Source: Stentor coeruleus
Taxonomy: Eukaryota > Ciliophora > Heterotrichea > Heterotrichida > Stentoridae
Assembly: GCA_001970955.1 (NCBI GenBank)
Contig: MPUH01000665.1
Location: 1 to 40,984 of the forward strand
DNA: 40,984 bases
Reading direction: 5' to 3'
This document shows, piece after piece, positions 26,973 to 35,625 of the stretch. Position numbers and translations under genes: made by a program. Numbering within the stretch: the first letter of the stretch is position 1; every line of letters starts with the position of its first letter. The notes beneath the pieces were generated by a model that had not been told where the DNA came from, made no database searches, and worked only from the letters and a program-made list of their open reading frames with translations.

Positions 26973-29189
26973 CTACAGTTTCTTAGACTCATTTTCACTA
27001 CCTTTTTTCAATTCATTACTACCATGATTATCTGATTTTTTAACTCCTACTTTTGGTAAAGCTAAAGATCTTCCATCAGGGTACACAGAAAGCCAATTTT
27101 CATCTGTTTTTAAATTCGGATTAGAAATCCTATAAGCGTTATTCGTCTCATAAAACTTGTGTTTTACTGATACACGAGGAGAATCATTTGTTTTTCTTGT
27201 ATTCGGCCTTGCTGTACTTATCCTACTTTGTAAAAATGTTTCAGGGATTATATTTTTCATACTTAAAGAACATTCATCTACTATATCTCTAAATGTAGCT
27301 TGTTGTCTTTTTAAATTTTCTTCTAAGATTTCTTTTTCTCTTTGTTGATCAGATATCAAATCAGACATTGGGCCTTTGATTATTTGAAGTTCTTTATTAA
27401 GGACATTTTGTAGACCAAATATTTTTTCATCAATGCTATTAAGTTTAGTACTGAAATCTGTTGAACCTTTAAGAGAATCTTTTCTAAAACTATCAAGACC
27501 TTTGAGGGAGTTTATGATATCATTGATTTTATCTTTAAAATTACCTTTTATATGCTCCATATCTTGAGTGACTTTATCCATTTGTACTTCAACAGTTGTA
27601 ATTTTACTATATTTTTCATTTATTAAATCATGGATTTTTTTAAGATCCTTAGTGTTTATAGCATTTCCCTGAGGTTTTGTTGGAGTTTTTTTATCTTTAC
27701 CACTCCTTCTTAATGCTTTGATAAAACTCAACTCCATGGTTTGCCTGTTGTTTTCGATTTCTTCACACCTCTGTCTTACAATATCGATTTTTTCATAGAT
27801 TTTCCCGAATTCTTCTTTCATTTCATCTATAGTAAGTTTGTTAGTATCAATAAGCCCTTTAAAAGTTTCTAAGTCTTTTTGTAAACTTGTAAGTTTTTTA
27901 TTCATACCTCGCATACCTCCATTAACCCCTCCTCCTCCATATCCTTGACTACTACTTAAACTGTTTTTTCTACTTAACGCTTGATCCCCAGAAGAATTTT
28001 TTCTATGTCTTGAACTTGTATCATCTTCTCTTCTTCTAACTGGAGCTCTATCTGGTATTTCAAGGGCATTATTTCTTGAAGCTGATCCATGTTCACTTCC
28101 AGGGGGTTTTGGATGTTCAGGTATTTTATTAGGTGTAGTTTGAACTTGTGTATGAAGTGGTGGTTTTTGAGATTCAGTTACTGGAACTGGAAATTGTGGT
28201 TCAGGTTTTACTTCTGAAGATAAAGTAACTAGAGATTCTTGTTGAGGTTTTAAAACTTCAGGTCTAGGGATTGATTCAGTTTTAGAAATTTCTGTTGTTG
28301 TTTGAGGTGTTAATACAACTGGTTTAGGGTCAATAATTATAGGAACTTCTTTTATTTCTTCTGGAATCTTGGCTTCTTCCACAACTTTTCCTGTGTTTAC
28401 AAGCTTAAAATCTGTAGTTTGAACTGGATCCGGATGTGCTGAAATTGTCTTGTTTTCTTGATTTACTAAAGAGTCTCGACGAGCTTCAATTATTGTGATA
28501 TTCGGCTTAGATGTCTCATTTTTTCCCTCATCTTCATCACTTTCTAATGAATCCTTATTATTCAAATTCTGCATTATGTTATCGTTTTCTTCTTGACTAT
28601 CATAATCCTCACTATCCCCTAAACCATCATCAACAAACATCTCATGGATTTTCTGCTCAACAACAGTTAGACGCATTTTCATCTGTGTTAGTTCATCTTT
28701 GATTTTTACATTTTCAGATATTATTTCTGAATATTTATCCCCAAATTGGACTTTCACTTTAGTTTTCAACCCTTCAAAATCTGAAAAAATATGTTTGTCT
28801 ATACGTGATTTTAATGATCCCACATTTTGAGTTAAGGAATTAAAAGCTACCCAGGTACATCTGTTTGATGTATAATTTTCAATTTCATTTCTGTTAAGTT
28901 TCTCGTTAAGTTGAGAGAAATAGTTGGTTGAAAAATCTTCGAATTTGTCTTTGATTATTTTCATAACTGATTGCTTGGTTTCTTCAAATTTAGTCACTAC
29001 GAAGCCATATGATGCATACATATCACTTTTTTCTTGTAATTCTCTGATGATTTCTTCTTGAGTATCTAGCTTTGATACTAACTTTTCTGATATCTCGAAT
29101 GATTTTTTTACAACATCGATTTCTTTTAGGGCTTCAGCTAGTGAAACCTTCCCTTTAAATATTGAAGTTATTTCATCAGAAGTATTCAT
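26973..29189 (-). CDS. Coiled-coil protein with disordered centre, unknown
   Basis: The 738-residue protein has helical, coiled-coil ends (residues about 15-195 and 420-640) around a low-complexity centre. The centre contains an acidic run (EDYDSQEENDN, ESDEDEG), a Pro/Thr/Lys-rich stretch (about 225-370), and a short glycine patch (GYGGGGVNGGMRG). The C-terminal 100 residues are basic and Ser-rich. No enzyme motif or membrane segment is seen. The layout resembles basal-body or striated-fibre proteins, but I do not recognise a family. It is intronless, ends in TAG, and is followed 28 bp later by CFAP184 on the same strand, suggesting coupled transcription or a promoter inside its 3' end. Confidence 0.75.
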   Translation of the reverse strand: MNTSDEITSIFKGKVSLAEALKEIDVVKKSFEISEKLVSKLDTQEEIIRELQEKSDMYASYGFVVTKFEETKQSVMKIIKDKFEDFSTNYFSQLNEKLNRNEIENYTSNRCTWVAFNSLTQNVGSLKSRIDKHIFSDFEGLKTKVKVQFGDKYSEIISENVKIKDELTQMKMRLTVVEQKIHEMFVDDGLGDSEDYDSQEENDNIMQNLNNKDSLESDEDEGKNETSKPNITIIEARRDSLVNQENKTISAHPDPVQTTDFKLVNTGKVVEEAKIPEEIKEVPIIIDPKPVVLTPQTTTEISKTESIPRPEVLKPQQESLVTLSSEVKPEPQFPVPVTESQKPPLHTQVQTTPNKIPEHPKPPGSEHGSASRNNALEIPDRAPVRRREDDTSSRHRKNSSGDQALSRKNSLSSSQGYGGGGVNGGMRGMNKKLTSLQKDLETFKGLIDTNKLTIDEMKEEFGKIYEKIDIVRQRCEEIENNRQTMELSFIKALRRSGKDKKTPTKPQGNAINTKDLKKIHDLINEKYSKITTVEVQMDKVTQDMEHIKGNFKDKINDIINSLKGLDSFRKDSLKGSTDFSTKLNSIDEKIFGLQNVLNKELQIIKGPMSDLISDQQREKEILEENLKRQQATFRDIVDECSLSMKNIIPETFLQSRISTARPNTRKTNDSPRVSVKHKFYETNNAYRISNPNLKTDENWLSVYPDGRSLALPKVGVKKSDNHGSNELKKGSENESKKL

Positions 29190-29939
29190 ATTTTATTAGG
29201 TTGATTTTAAGTTTTTTACTGTTTATAGTTTGTGTTATCTATCTGATAAACATAATTGCAAATTTTTTTGATGGTTTAATATTGGACATTAAGGATTTAG
29301 TTTATTTTAATAGATTTGTTGTAATATTTCTGATAATTTTTATGAAAATCGATATTATTATATGGGTTTTTATAAATTATTAGGCTAACTGTATGATATT
29401 TTATTTCTCTGTCGATCTTGATTATTTCTTGTTTGTTGTGGTTTTCTCAGTAATGCTTATAATTATTAAATTATTAGAATTTTTTAAAGATATTCTACNA
29501 GTTTATTTTAATAGATTTGTTGTAATATTTCTGATAATTTTTATGAAAATCGATATTATTATATGGGTTTTTATAAATTATTAGGCTAACTGTATGATAT
29601 TTTATTACACTCTATTCATTTACTAGTAATTGCAACTATATTGCGAACATTGATAATAATACATATAATCTTTAATGCATGTTCAGCCTTCACCAGAATT
29701 AAATGATAATATAAAACTCATATACAGATAAAAACTTAAATATAAAATTAAAAATCCTCTTGAATTTTATATAATTTCTTTATGCAGTTAAGCACTAAAT
29801 TTATAAGATTATTTTAAAAGTAATATTATAAGAAAAAGATAACTCAGAGACTAATGAATAAGAAATCTTTTAATCGATTATATGCTTATATGCTTATAGG
29901 AATAAAATTCACATCTCCTTTCAATTATTTTTATCTAAA
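29190..29939. other. Intergenic with an assembly duplication
   Basis: G/T-rich DNA with little C lies next to the coiled-coil gene start. The stretch holds the duplication around N29499, then more balanced AT-rich DNA toward the chagasin-like gene. T-rich plus-strand open frames here translate into runs of Phe, Ile and Leu and look spurious. No gene supported. Confidence 0.55.
29299..29607. repeat. About 107-bp direct duplication around N29499 (assembly join)
   Basis: The sequence from 29299 to about 29406 recurs from 29500 to about 29607, with about 92 bp and a single N between the copies. The N directly abuts the second copy, as at the other joins. It is probably an unmerged or misordered contig end. 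Confidence 0.85.
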
Positions 29940-30296
29940 TTATTTAACGTTGAAAGTTATTTTCCTCACAAGACTAGCATCATTTTTCCATGGCCTTTTC
30001 AAAACAAAGAGTGCGTAGGTTTCTTGACCAGACACACAATCTTTACATTCAAAATCAATTTTTTGGAAACCCTTAGTTTTATCTGTGGTATTTACATAAA
30101 ACACTCCATGTGGATTGGGGATAATCATTTTACTATCATCATCAGATATCATAGCCCATATGATACCTGCAGAAGGATTAGATGAAATTTCTGCTGAATA
30201 GTTTGCATTAGGCATAATATCGAAGTTACTTGCAGCATCAACATCAACAATACTTGCTGAAGAACTTAAGATAAAGAGCATAAGTAAAGCTAACAT
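29940..30296 (-). CDS. Chagasin-like (I42) cysteine protease inhibitor, secreted
   Basis: Chagasin-family proteins are small beta-sandwich inhibitors of papain-type cysteine proteases; three loops enter the active-site cleft. The 118-residue product begins with a signal peptide (MLALLMLFILSSSAS). It then shows SNPSAGIIW (residues 39-47), equivalent to the family's NPTTG loop, a middle segment NPHGVFYVNTT, and LKRPW (99-103), equivalent to the RPW loop. The middle GxGG loop is not well kept. Cys84 and Cys87 (ECKDC) are not typical of the family and could form a disulphide. It is probably lysosomal or secreted, restraining cathepsin-like enzymes in digestive vacuoles, which is inference. It is intronless with a TAA stop. 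Confidence 0.78.
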   Translation of the reverse strand: MLALLMLFILSSSASIVDVDAASNFDIMPNANYSAEISSNPSAGIIWAMISDDDSKMIIPNPHGVFYVNTTDKTKGFQKIDFECKDCVSGQETYALFVLKRPWKNDASLVRKITFNVK

Positions 30297-30603
30297 AAAA
30301 AAAAATATATTATATAATAATCAAGTGCTATTACAATCTATAATATAATCCAAAATTTTTTTTTTTATCTTTTATAATAACAATCAAATATGCATAGAAT
30401 ATATAAAATTACTATTCTCAAAATACTTATAAAATATCTAACCACCTTCTGTTTTTATATTTTAATAAGAATTTACATATTTTTATCTAATACCTTAATA
30501 AATTCTACTATAATAATTACATATATTTTTATATCACGGAAATAAAAAACCTAAATTCTTCCATAACAAATTAATGACTTATAGATAAAATAATGTATTA
30601 TAA
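30297..30603. other. Divergent intergenic, no motif seen
   Basis: This is very AT-rich DNA with scattered short A and T runs between the chagasin-like gene and the small gene at 30604. No gene, repeat or regulatory site was recognised. Confidence 0.45.
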
Positions 30604-31085
30604 ATGCTAGCCAAGTACAAGTTTAATAGAAAAGCAATGAACAATTTTCTCAAATCAATTCATCCCATTAATAAGAAGAATAAAGGAATTAGATATGCGT
30701 ATGAAATTTTTGAGTCAAGACTTTCTGAATCTCCAACAAAATCATGTCACGACATCCTAGAGAAATCTTTTTCAAAAACAGTATCTCCAATCATAAATAA
30801 TCGTAAGGTAAATAAACTAAATAGAATAAAAACTTTCACAATCATTCTTATGATTTGTCAAGAACTTACATGATTCATGAAGCTATTCCGATTAAAATTC
30901 AATCCAATTCTAGAGCAAAATCTCCAGGAATAGTAAGTACTAATGATTATTTGGTTTTTAATGATCCAATCATACTCAGAGGATCTCCTTTAAGTGTAAA
31001 AAGGCGTAGAAATACTCCAGGTTTCATTAAGTCAAGACCAAAAAGGCTTATAACAAAACTGCCTTTTGTTAAATGGATAAACTAA
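30604..31085 (+). CDS. Small basic protein, one 17-nt intron, unknown
   Basis: Two open stretches in different frames join into 154 residues when a 17-nt intron (30808-30824) is removed. The protein is basic, with S/T-P sites (SESPTKS, KTVSPII, AKSPGIV, RGSPLSVKRRRNTPGF) and no recognised domain. It may be a phosphorylated, disordered protein like those at 3230 and 24020. The first-exon stretch ending RYAYEIFESRLSESPTK is likely helical. It ends in TAA at 31083-31085, about 30 bp before the start I prefer for the next gene. Only frame continuity supports the splice, so the model is less certain than the homology-backed ones. Confidence 0.6.
30808..30824 (+). other. 17-nt intron (GTAAATAAACTAAATAG)
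   Basis: GTA start and AG end, 17 nt, phase 0. Removal joins the two frames; no 15- or 16-nt GT-AG alternative does so at this place. Confidence 0.65.
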
Positions 31086-31114
31086 TATTTCATATTTTAA
31101 ATTTAAACAGTTAT

Positions 31115-31618
31115 ATGAACAAGAACAAAAACATCGCTGAAGCTTTAAGAGAAGATCTTGGCTACTTACTTCCTAAGAGTATTTTGGATGAACTTGATGA
31201 GAAGGGTTCAGGTTATTCATCACCATTTGGGACTAAAAATTGTTATGAAAATGATCAAAATTTGAATTACTCGAACCAATTCACTTTTTCACCATATGTT
31301 CCACCAGAAAGTAGACTGAGTTCATATATTAGCAAGAAGTTAATAGATGATGAAATTGCTAAACCGTGCAATTTATCAAAGTTTTTCAACGATATGAGTA
31401 TCACTGATGAAATTCAAAACACTTTAAAAAATATACCTCAACGTGTAAAACTCTATAAGCATTTCAAAGAAAGCAACTTCTTTTTACAAGTAAAAGAAAA
31501 TATTGAAGAGCATTATAGTAGAATACAACCGAGACTAAATAGTTTTGCTTGTAGCTTTATTCCGGATTATGATAAAGAAAACACTTTCCCAATTAAGAAG
31601 AGCAGCTTAAAATACTGA
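31115..31618 (+). CDS. Unknown 167-residue protein
   Basis: I choose the ATG at 31115 (MNKNKNIAEALREDLGYLLP) over the in-frame ATG at 31073, because the latter would overlap the upstream coding end by 13 bp and adds a hydrophobic stretch unlike the rest. The protein is acidic to neutral, with a helical start, a Ser/Tyr-rich centre (GYSSPFGT, FTFSPYVPPESRLSSY) and a helical C-terminal part (PQRVKLYKHFKESNFF). No known domain. It lies just downstream of the other small gene on the same strand. It ends in TGA, with TAA two codons further on. Confidence 0.6.
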   Translation: MNKNKNIAEALREDLGYLLPKSILDELDEKGSGYSSPFGTKNCYENDQNLNYSNQFTFSPYVPPESRLSSYISKKLIDDEIAKPCNLSKFFNDMSITDEIQNTLKNIPQRVKLYKHFKESNFFLQVKENIEEHYSRIQPRLNSFACSFIPDYDKENTFPIKKSSLKY

Positions 31619-32136
31619 ATTACTTAATAGATAAGAATTAGAATATACTTCTTAAACTACTGATGTGAATGTATGTTTAGTAGATTTTATTATAGTTTTG
31701 TAGTTGTTATGCTTTGGAATTTATATGAATTTCATATATTTAGAAGAAGATTAATTATCCTTATAATGTGAAAATAATATTTTTTGATGTAAATACTTTG
31801 AAATTAAGATATGAAAATTATTATTAGTTAATAAAACTTAGGATTTAGATTAATCTTTGATTTATTTATAAAACACAACATCTTATTGAATTAAAAACCT
31901 AATATGCCTACAAAACTCTTTAGAAAATACACACTTTCATCTATCAAAACATCAAACCCTTTCCTTTCATCTACAAAATTTCATTACAACTTCACTCACT
32001 AAACTCCCCCTTGTCTTAACTCGAAAAAACCTTATAAAAGTATTTCATCACGACAAACTACTCTTACCCTTTCTAAACTTCCTCATAAGAATCTAAAAAA
32101 GCCTAATACCATGTTCATAAATATGGCTATATAAAT
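31619..32136. promoter_or_regulatory. Intergenic with a G-poor 5' flank
   Basis: The left part (31619-31860) is G/T-rich and C-poor. The right part (about 31870-32130) is C/A-rich with few G, containing runs such as CTCCCCCTTG. The change near 31865 probably marks the division between the 3' region of the left gene and the promoter/5' region of the right gene. Confidence 0.45.
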
Positions 32137-32979
32137 ATGCTTTCTCGAGCATTAGCTTTATCCAGAAGTTTTTCAGCGGCTCCATACAATCCATTAAAAT
32201 ACCTTCAAAGTTACGTTCCAACCAAAATGCCATCAAAACAGGAAGTTTTTGACGTTGTAAACTCAGCTCATAGTGGCCATGGCCGAGTGGTCCAAAACCT
32301 TCGTCACATCAACCCTATTCGTCAATCAGGCCCAATCCCTTCATTTGATGGTCCATTTACAATGGAAGATATTTTAAACAACTCTTATCAAGAATACCTA
32401 AAAGTTAACGATATCTGTTATCCAAGCGTAGATGCTGAAGAAATCATGAGAAGAGTACCTGGAGTAACTCGTGAAGAGGCTGAATATATTCGTGGACTTG
32501 GTCTAACCCCAGATGATGAGGTAGAAATTGCTTATTGGTATAAAAATTCAGGTCTTGATATTTACTATCCTATGAATAATACTTATATTGCTAGACAGGT
32601 TATAACAAATTCTAAAGGAGAAAAGACAGAATGTGTTTGGCCATTTATGGGATGGGAAGATTGTACTGAACTTAATGTTGATACTGCACTTCAAGATAGA
32701 CCATATCAAACTATTAGACATTGGGAAGCATATTCTGGTGATGAATGGTATAAATATGTTAACAATCAGGATTTAGGTTTACCAGATACTTGGTTTGAAT
32801 ATGATAAAAATACAAGGTTTGTATTACAGATCATTCAAGATCAGTTGGAAGATTTACCTGATAAACTTAGACCTTGGCCAAGTATTCGTAATCCTAATGC
32901 TCGTAGAGAACTATGGCAGTCACAAGAACATATGCAATATGTTCATGATATGAAGCAGTCTGACTGGAACAAGAACTAG
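32137..32979 (+). CDS. Predicted mitochondrial protein, probably ciliate-specific
   Basis: The 280-residue protein opens with a clear mitochondrial presequence (MLSRALALSRSFSAAPYNPL: Arg, Ser and Ala, no acid). The mature part is soluble-looking, rich in Trp, Tyr, Asp and Pro, with blocks RVPGVTREEAEYIRGLGLTP, WPFMGWEDCTEL, HWEAYSGDEWYKYVNN and PWPSIRNPNARREL. There are no membrane helices. The style is that of the lineage-specific subunits of ciliate respiratory complexes or ATP synthase; I cannot name it and this assignment is inference. Codons are more C-rich than the neighbours' at the 5' end, possibly reflecting high expression. It is intronless with a TAG stop. Confidence 0.75.
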   Translation: MLSRALALSRSFSAAPYNPLKYLQSYVPTKMPSKQEVFDVVNSAHSGHGRVVQNLRHINPIRQSGPIPSFDGPFTMEDILNNSYQEYLKVNDICYPSVDAEEIMRRVPGVTREEAEYIRGLGLTPDDEVEIAYWYKNSGLDIYYPMNNTYIARQVITNSKGEKTECVWPFMGWEDCTELNVDTALQDRPYQTIRHWEAYSGDEWYKYVNNQDLGLPDTWFEYDKNTRFVLQIIQDQLEDLPDKLRPWPSIRNPNARRELWQSQEHMQYVHDMKQSDWNKN

Positions 32980-33371
32980 ATTAGCTCTAATATTATTTTA
33001 GAGTATTCTTAATATGTTGATGATGTATTGTAGGTATTGAAAAGGTTTAAAAAGAGATAATGATTTTAGGAATAGAAGAAATTTTTTTATGGAGGATGTG
33101 GTGATTTTATTTATTAGTTTTATAGTAGATAACCTTGATTTTTGAAATAAAACTAATGTTTTTTATTATATTATTGGTTATAATTTCTTCAATATTACTC
33201 ATATAAAATCATCCTAATAAATGTTGAGCATAATCTTTGAATTCTAATAAATCACGTTAATCTGAAAAAATTAACAATAAAAAGTATGCAAATCACATAT
33301 TCGAAACCCAGGATTTTTTTATACATTCTATAAGAGATAAGATTCTCAAATCTTACTAATAATCATAAAAA
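32980..33371. other. Intergenic, no gene seen
   Basis: The first 200 bp are G-rich and C-poor, and the last 190 bp C/A-rich and G-poor on the plus strand, the same 3'-then-5' pattern as elsewhere. No motif was identified. Confidence 0.5.
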
Positions 33372-34697
33372 ATGAAAGACAACGAGTGTAGAGAGTTACT
33401 TCAAACAAGCTTGAAATGGCAAATCGGAGCATTTCTTTTGTGGAATACTCTTCTCGTATACTTGAACTTATGTTTTTCACATATGCTTATCTTTTACCCG
33501 CCTGAAAGACCACCATTCGCAATTTTTGCCCGGTTTTATTTGCTGGCCGTATTCCTAGTAGGTTTTAAGTATCTAACTTTTACAAATTTCCCTGATGTCA
33601 GTTCAAGTAAAGACGAATTCCGTAAGCTATTTACATCATTGAATGCATTTCATGTGTCTATCCTTGGGACAATTGTCGTGTATTCATACATTTTTAAAGA
33701 GTTTGGTGTAGTTCTTGGCTTTTATCGCATTAGTTATTGGGGAAGCTCTTATAGTTGGGCAATAGGGACAATGTCATCTTTAACTCATCTTTTAAGACAT
33801 CAATACATAAATTATTGGTATGACCCCCCATTCTCAAGAATTGCCTGGGTAGCAAAAAAAGTCCCTGAAACTTTATTATTCTCAATTGTCTTAAACATTG
33901 TCACAATGTTTATCATGAATGCTTTATGGATTTTATTCAAATTTGAAGTACCTGGTTTTGAATATTGGAGTTATGGAGTTTTTATAGTACATTTAGACTT
34001 ATTAATGGCAAGAGTTTTACAAAACTTCCTCGCTTCACCTACAAAATTAGATGACGAAAACTATTTAGGAGAAGAGTTTTGTATTAGTGGCTTGACAACT
34101 AAAGACGGAGAAATCCATTTCCAATGTTTACAAGATTTAAACAGAGCTTCAAAAGACCGTAAAACCCATATTATTAATTCTAGCATTCAGCAATGGGATA
34201 TTTTACTTGAAATATGCATAAAATATATGCAGAAAGTCCCAAGGCATATACAAAGTTATTCAACGCTTAAAAGTAAAGATACTCATATAAAACCTCAACA
34301 AAAATTCGATGATATAAAAAGCATGATAGTTCCTATTGCTAATTTTTTGTATTTTATTTTCAATGAACCTTTTGAGGTTAAGTTTAGAAATGATATTTTT
34401 AAGCTTTTTACAATGGCTGCACTTAGTTCAAAAGCTGTGACAAAATTCATTACTACTCCACAGATCAGCAATAATTTACTTAAGAATAATGCTTTAAGCC
34501 TTATTGTCCAAACTCAAACAGAATGCTTGTTAGAAGTTCAAAACTATATTAAAAATGATAAAGAAATCAATGCTGAACAGTTTATTAATTCGATTACTAG
34601 TAACTTGAGAGATATAAAGAAAATGTATCACGAATATGCAAACTCAATATCTTTGCGTGGAGAAGCTATGCAGGTTTTTTCTAATATAGTTTTATAA
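33372..34697 (+). CDS. NDC1: Nucleoporin NDC1-like transmembrane protein
   Basis: NDC1 is a six-helix nucleoporin that anchors nuclear pore complexes in the nuclear membrane and helps duplicate spindle poles or centrosomes in fungi. The 441-residue product has an N-terminal half with about six membrane segments: residues about 17-40, 49-66, 92-110, 118-140, 168-190 and 195-215. The family-like membrane end VLQNFLASPTKL follows. The C-terminal half is soluble and begins ISGLTTKDGEIHFQCLQDLN then RASKDRKTHI, which resembles the NDC1 block where the first cytosolic helices start. It is shorter than yeast or human NDC1 (about 650), as in several protists. I rate the assignment as likely rather than certain. 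It is intronless, ends in TAA, and its end is 27 bp from the convergent gene's stop. Confidence 0.65.
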   Translation: MKDNECRELLQTSLKWQIGAFLLWNTLLVYLNLCFSHMLIFYPPERPPFAIFARFYLLAVFLVGFKYLTFTNFPDVSSSKDEFRKLFTSLNAFHVSILGTIVVYSYIFKEFGVVLGFYRISYWGSSYSWAIGTMSSLTHLLRHQYINYWYDPPFSRIAWVAKKVPETLLFSIVLNIVTMFIMNALWILFKFEVPGFEYWSYGVFIVHLDLLMARVLQNFLASPTKLDDENYLGEEFCISGLTTKDGEIHFQCLQDLNRASKDRKTHIINSSIQQWDILLEICIKYMQKVPRHIQSYSTLKSKDTHIKPQQKFDDIKSMIVPIANFLYFIFNEPFEVKFRNDIFKLFTMAALSSKAVTKFITTPQISNNLLKNNALSLIVQTQTECLLEVQNYIKNDKEINAEQFINSITSNLRDIKKMYHEYANSISLRGEAMQVFSNIVL

Positions 34698-34724
34698 GTG
34701 GTTATTGAGAAATCTTAATTAATA

Positions 34725-35456
34725 CTAGGTTGATATTAAAGTTTCTTCTTTTAGATTTTCTATATTCTTTTCTATGCTATTTTCTTCATAATGTTTTTCT
34801 TCAGGCTCTTTATCTTTTATATTAAAATCATGGTCTTCAGACTTCTCCTTATTGTAATTTTCCTGAGACTTTCTTTTTAAATCTTTATTAGGCTTATCAT
34901 ATACAGGTTCAGTTCTTTCAGTTACTAATTGTTTTGAAGGTTTATTTTGAAGTTCTTCAGGGTAAATCAGAGAGGGTAGTTTTTTATGGTTTTTACAACT
35001 CATGGTTTGATAATTATTTTTTTTTGATATAAGTTTTTTTATTTTTTCTAGTTCGTAGTATTCTTTATCCATTTTCTTAAAAGATAAAAAGCTTTCTTTA
35101 TTTTGGATTTTTTTAAGCAAGTGTAAATTTTGTGCTTCGATTGCTTTCATAGTTTGTAATCTTGATGGAAGATTAAGTGTACCAGGTCCTGGAAATGAAG
35201 ATGTTTTGCTTAGAGGGCCTGGTTTGCTATTGATTTCTGCTATTTTGTTTAGTATAGCTTTGTTTTCTAGCCAAATATTATATTGAGATGCTGATCCTTT
35301 ATTTGCAATTGGGTTTGCTTTATTTTTCATGATTTTGTAGGTTTCTGGTTCTGTATTATCAATCCTTCTTCCAGTTTCTTTTTGGATTTTTTTTAGCTTT
35401 TCTTTGTGTATCCGATTGCAATAGTCGAGGTACCACTTATCATTACCATCTATCAT
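34725..35456 (-). CDS. CFAP97-like (Hemingway) protein
   Basis: CFAP97-domain proteins are needed for axoneme formation, notably in flagella of sperm and protists. The 243-residue product has the domain's sequence logic in the first 130 residues. It shows DYCNRIHKEKLKKI, then RIDNTEPETYK (equivalent to the I-D-T-x-x-P core), IWLENKAILNKIAEINSKPG, and the later MKAIEAQNLHLLKKIQN matching IExxNxxLLxKI. It also contains one SHIPPO-like SFPGPGTLNLP motif. The C-terminal 100 residues are charged and disordered. The domain is a pattern match from memory. It is divergent from calcineurin A, with 169 bp between starts, and ends in TAG. Confidence 0.6.
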   Translation of the reverse strand: MIDGNDKWYLDYCNRIHKEKLKKIQKETGRRIDNTEPETYKIMKNKANPIANKGSASQYNIWLENKAILNKIAEINSKPGPLSKTSSFPGPGTLNLPSRLQTMKAIEAQNLHLLKKIQNKESFLSFKKMDKEYYELEKIKKLISKKNNYQTMSCKNHKKLPSLIYPEELQNKPSKQLVTERTEPVYDKPNKDLKRKSQENYNKEKSEDHDFNIKDKEPEEKHYEENSIEKNIENLKEETLIST

Positions 35457-35625
35457 TTTTTATAAAAGTTTTTATTATATTTTGAAGACAAATGTGGGGT
35501 ATATTAAATTTACAATAATTTTTAAGGTTTTTTTATTTGTAGTGAATTAAGTGTTTTTTTGGGTTTCTAGCATTTTGTGCTAACTATTAAACGAAAATGT
35601 TTGCTTAAAATAAAAATTCATATAA

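Noticed and set aside
29162-29584. Plus-strand open frames with hydrophobic translations
   Set aside because: They arise from the T-rich 5' flank of a minus gene and from a duplicated assembly join; composition explains the Phe/Ile/Leu runs.
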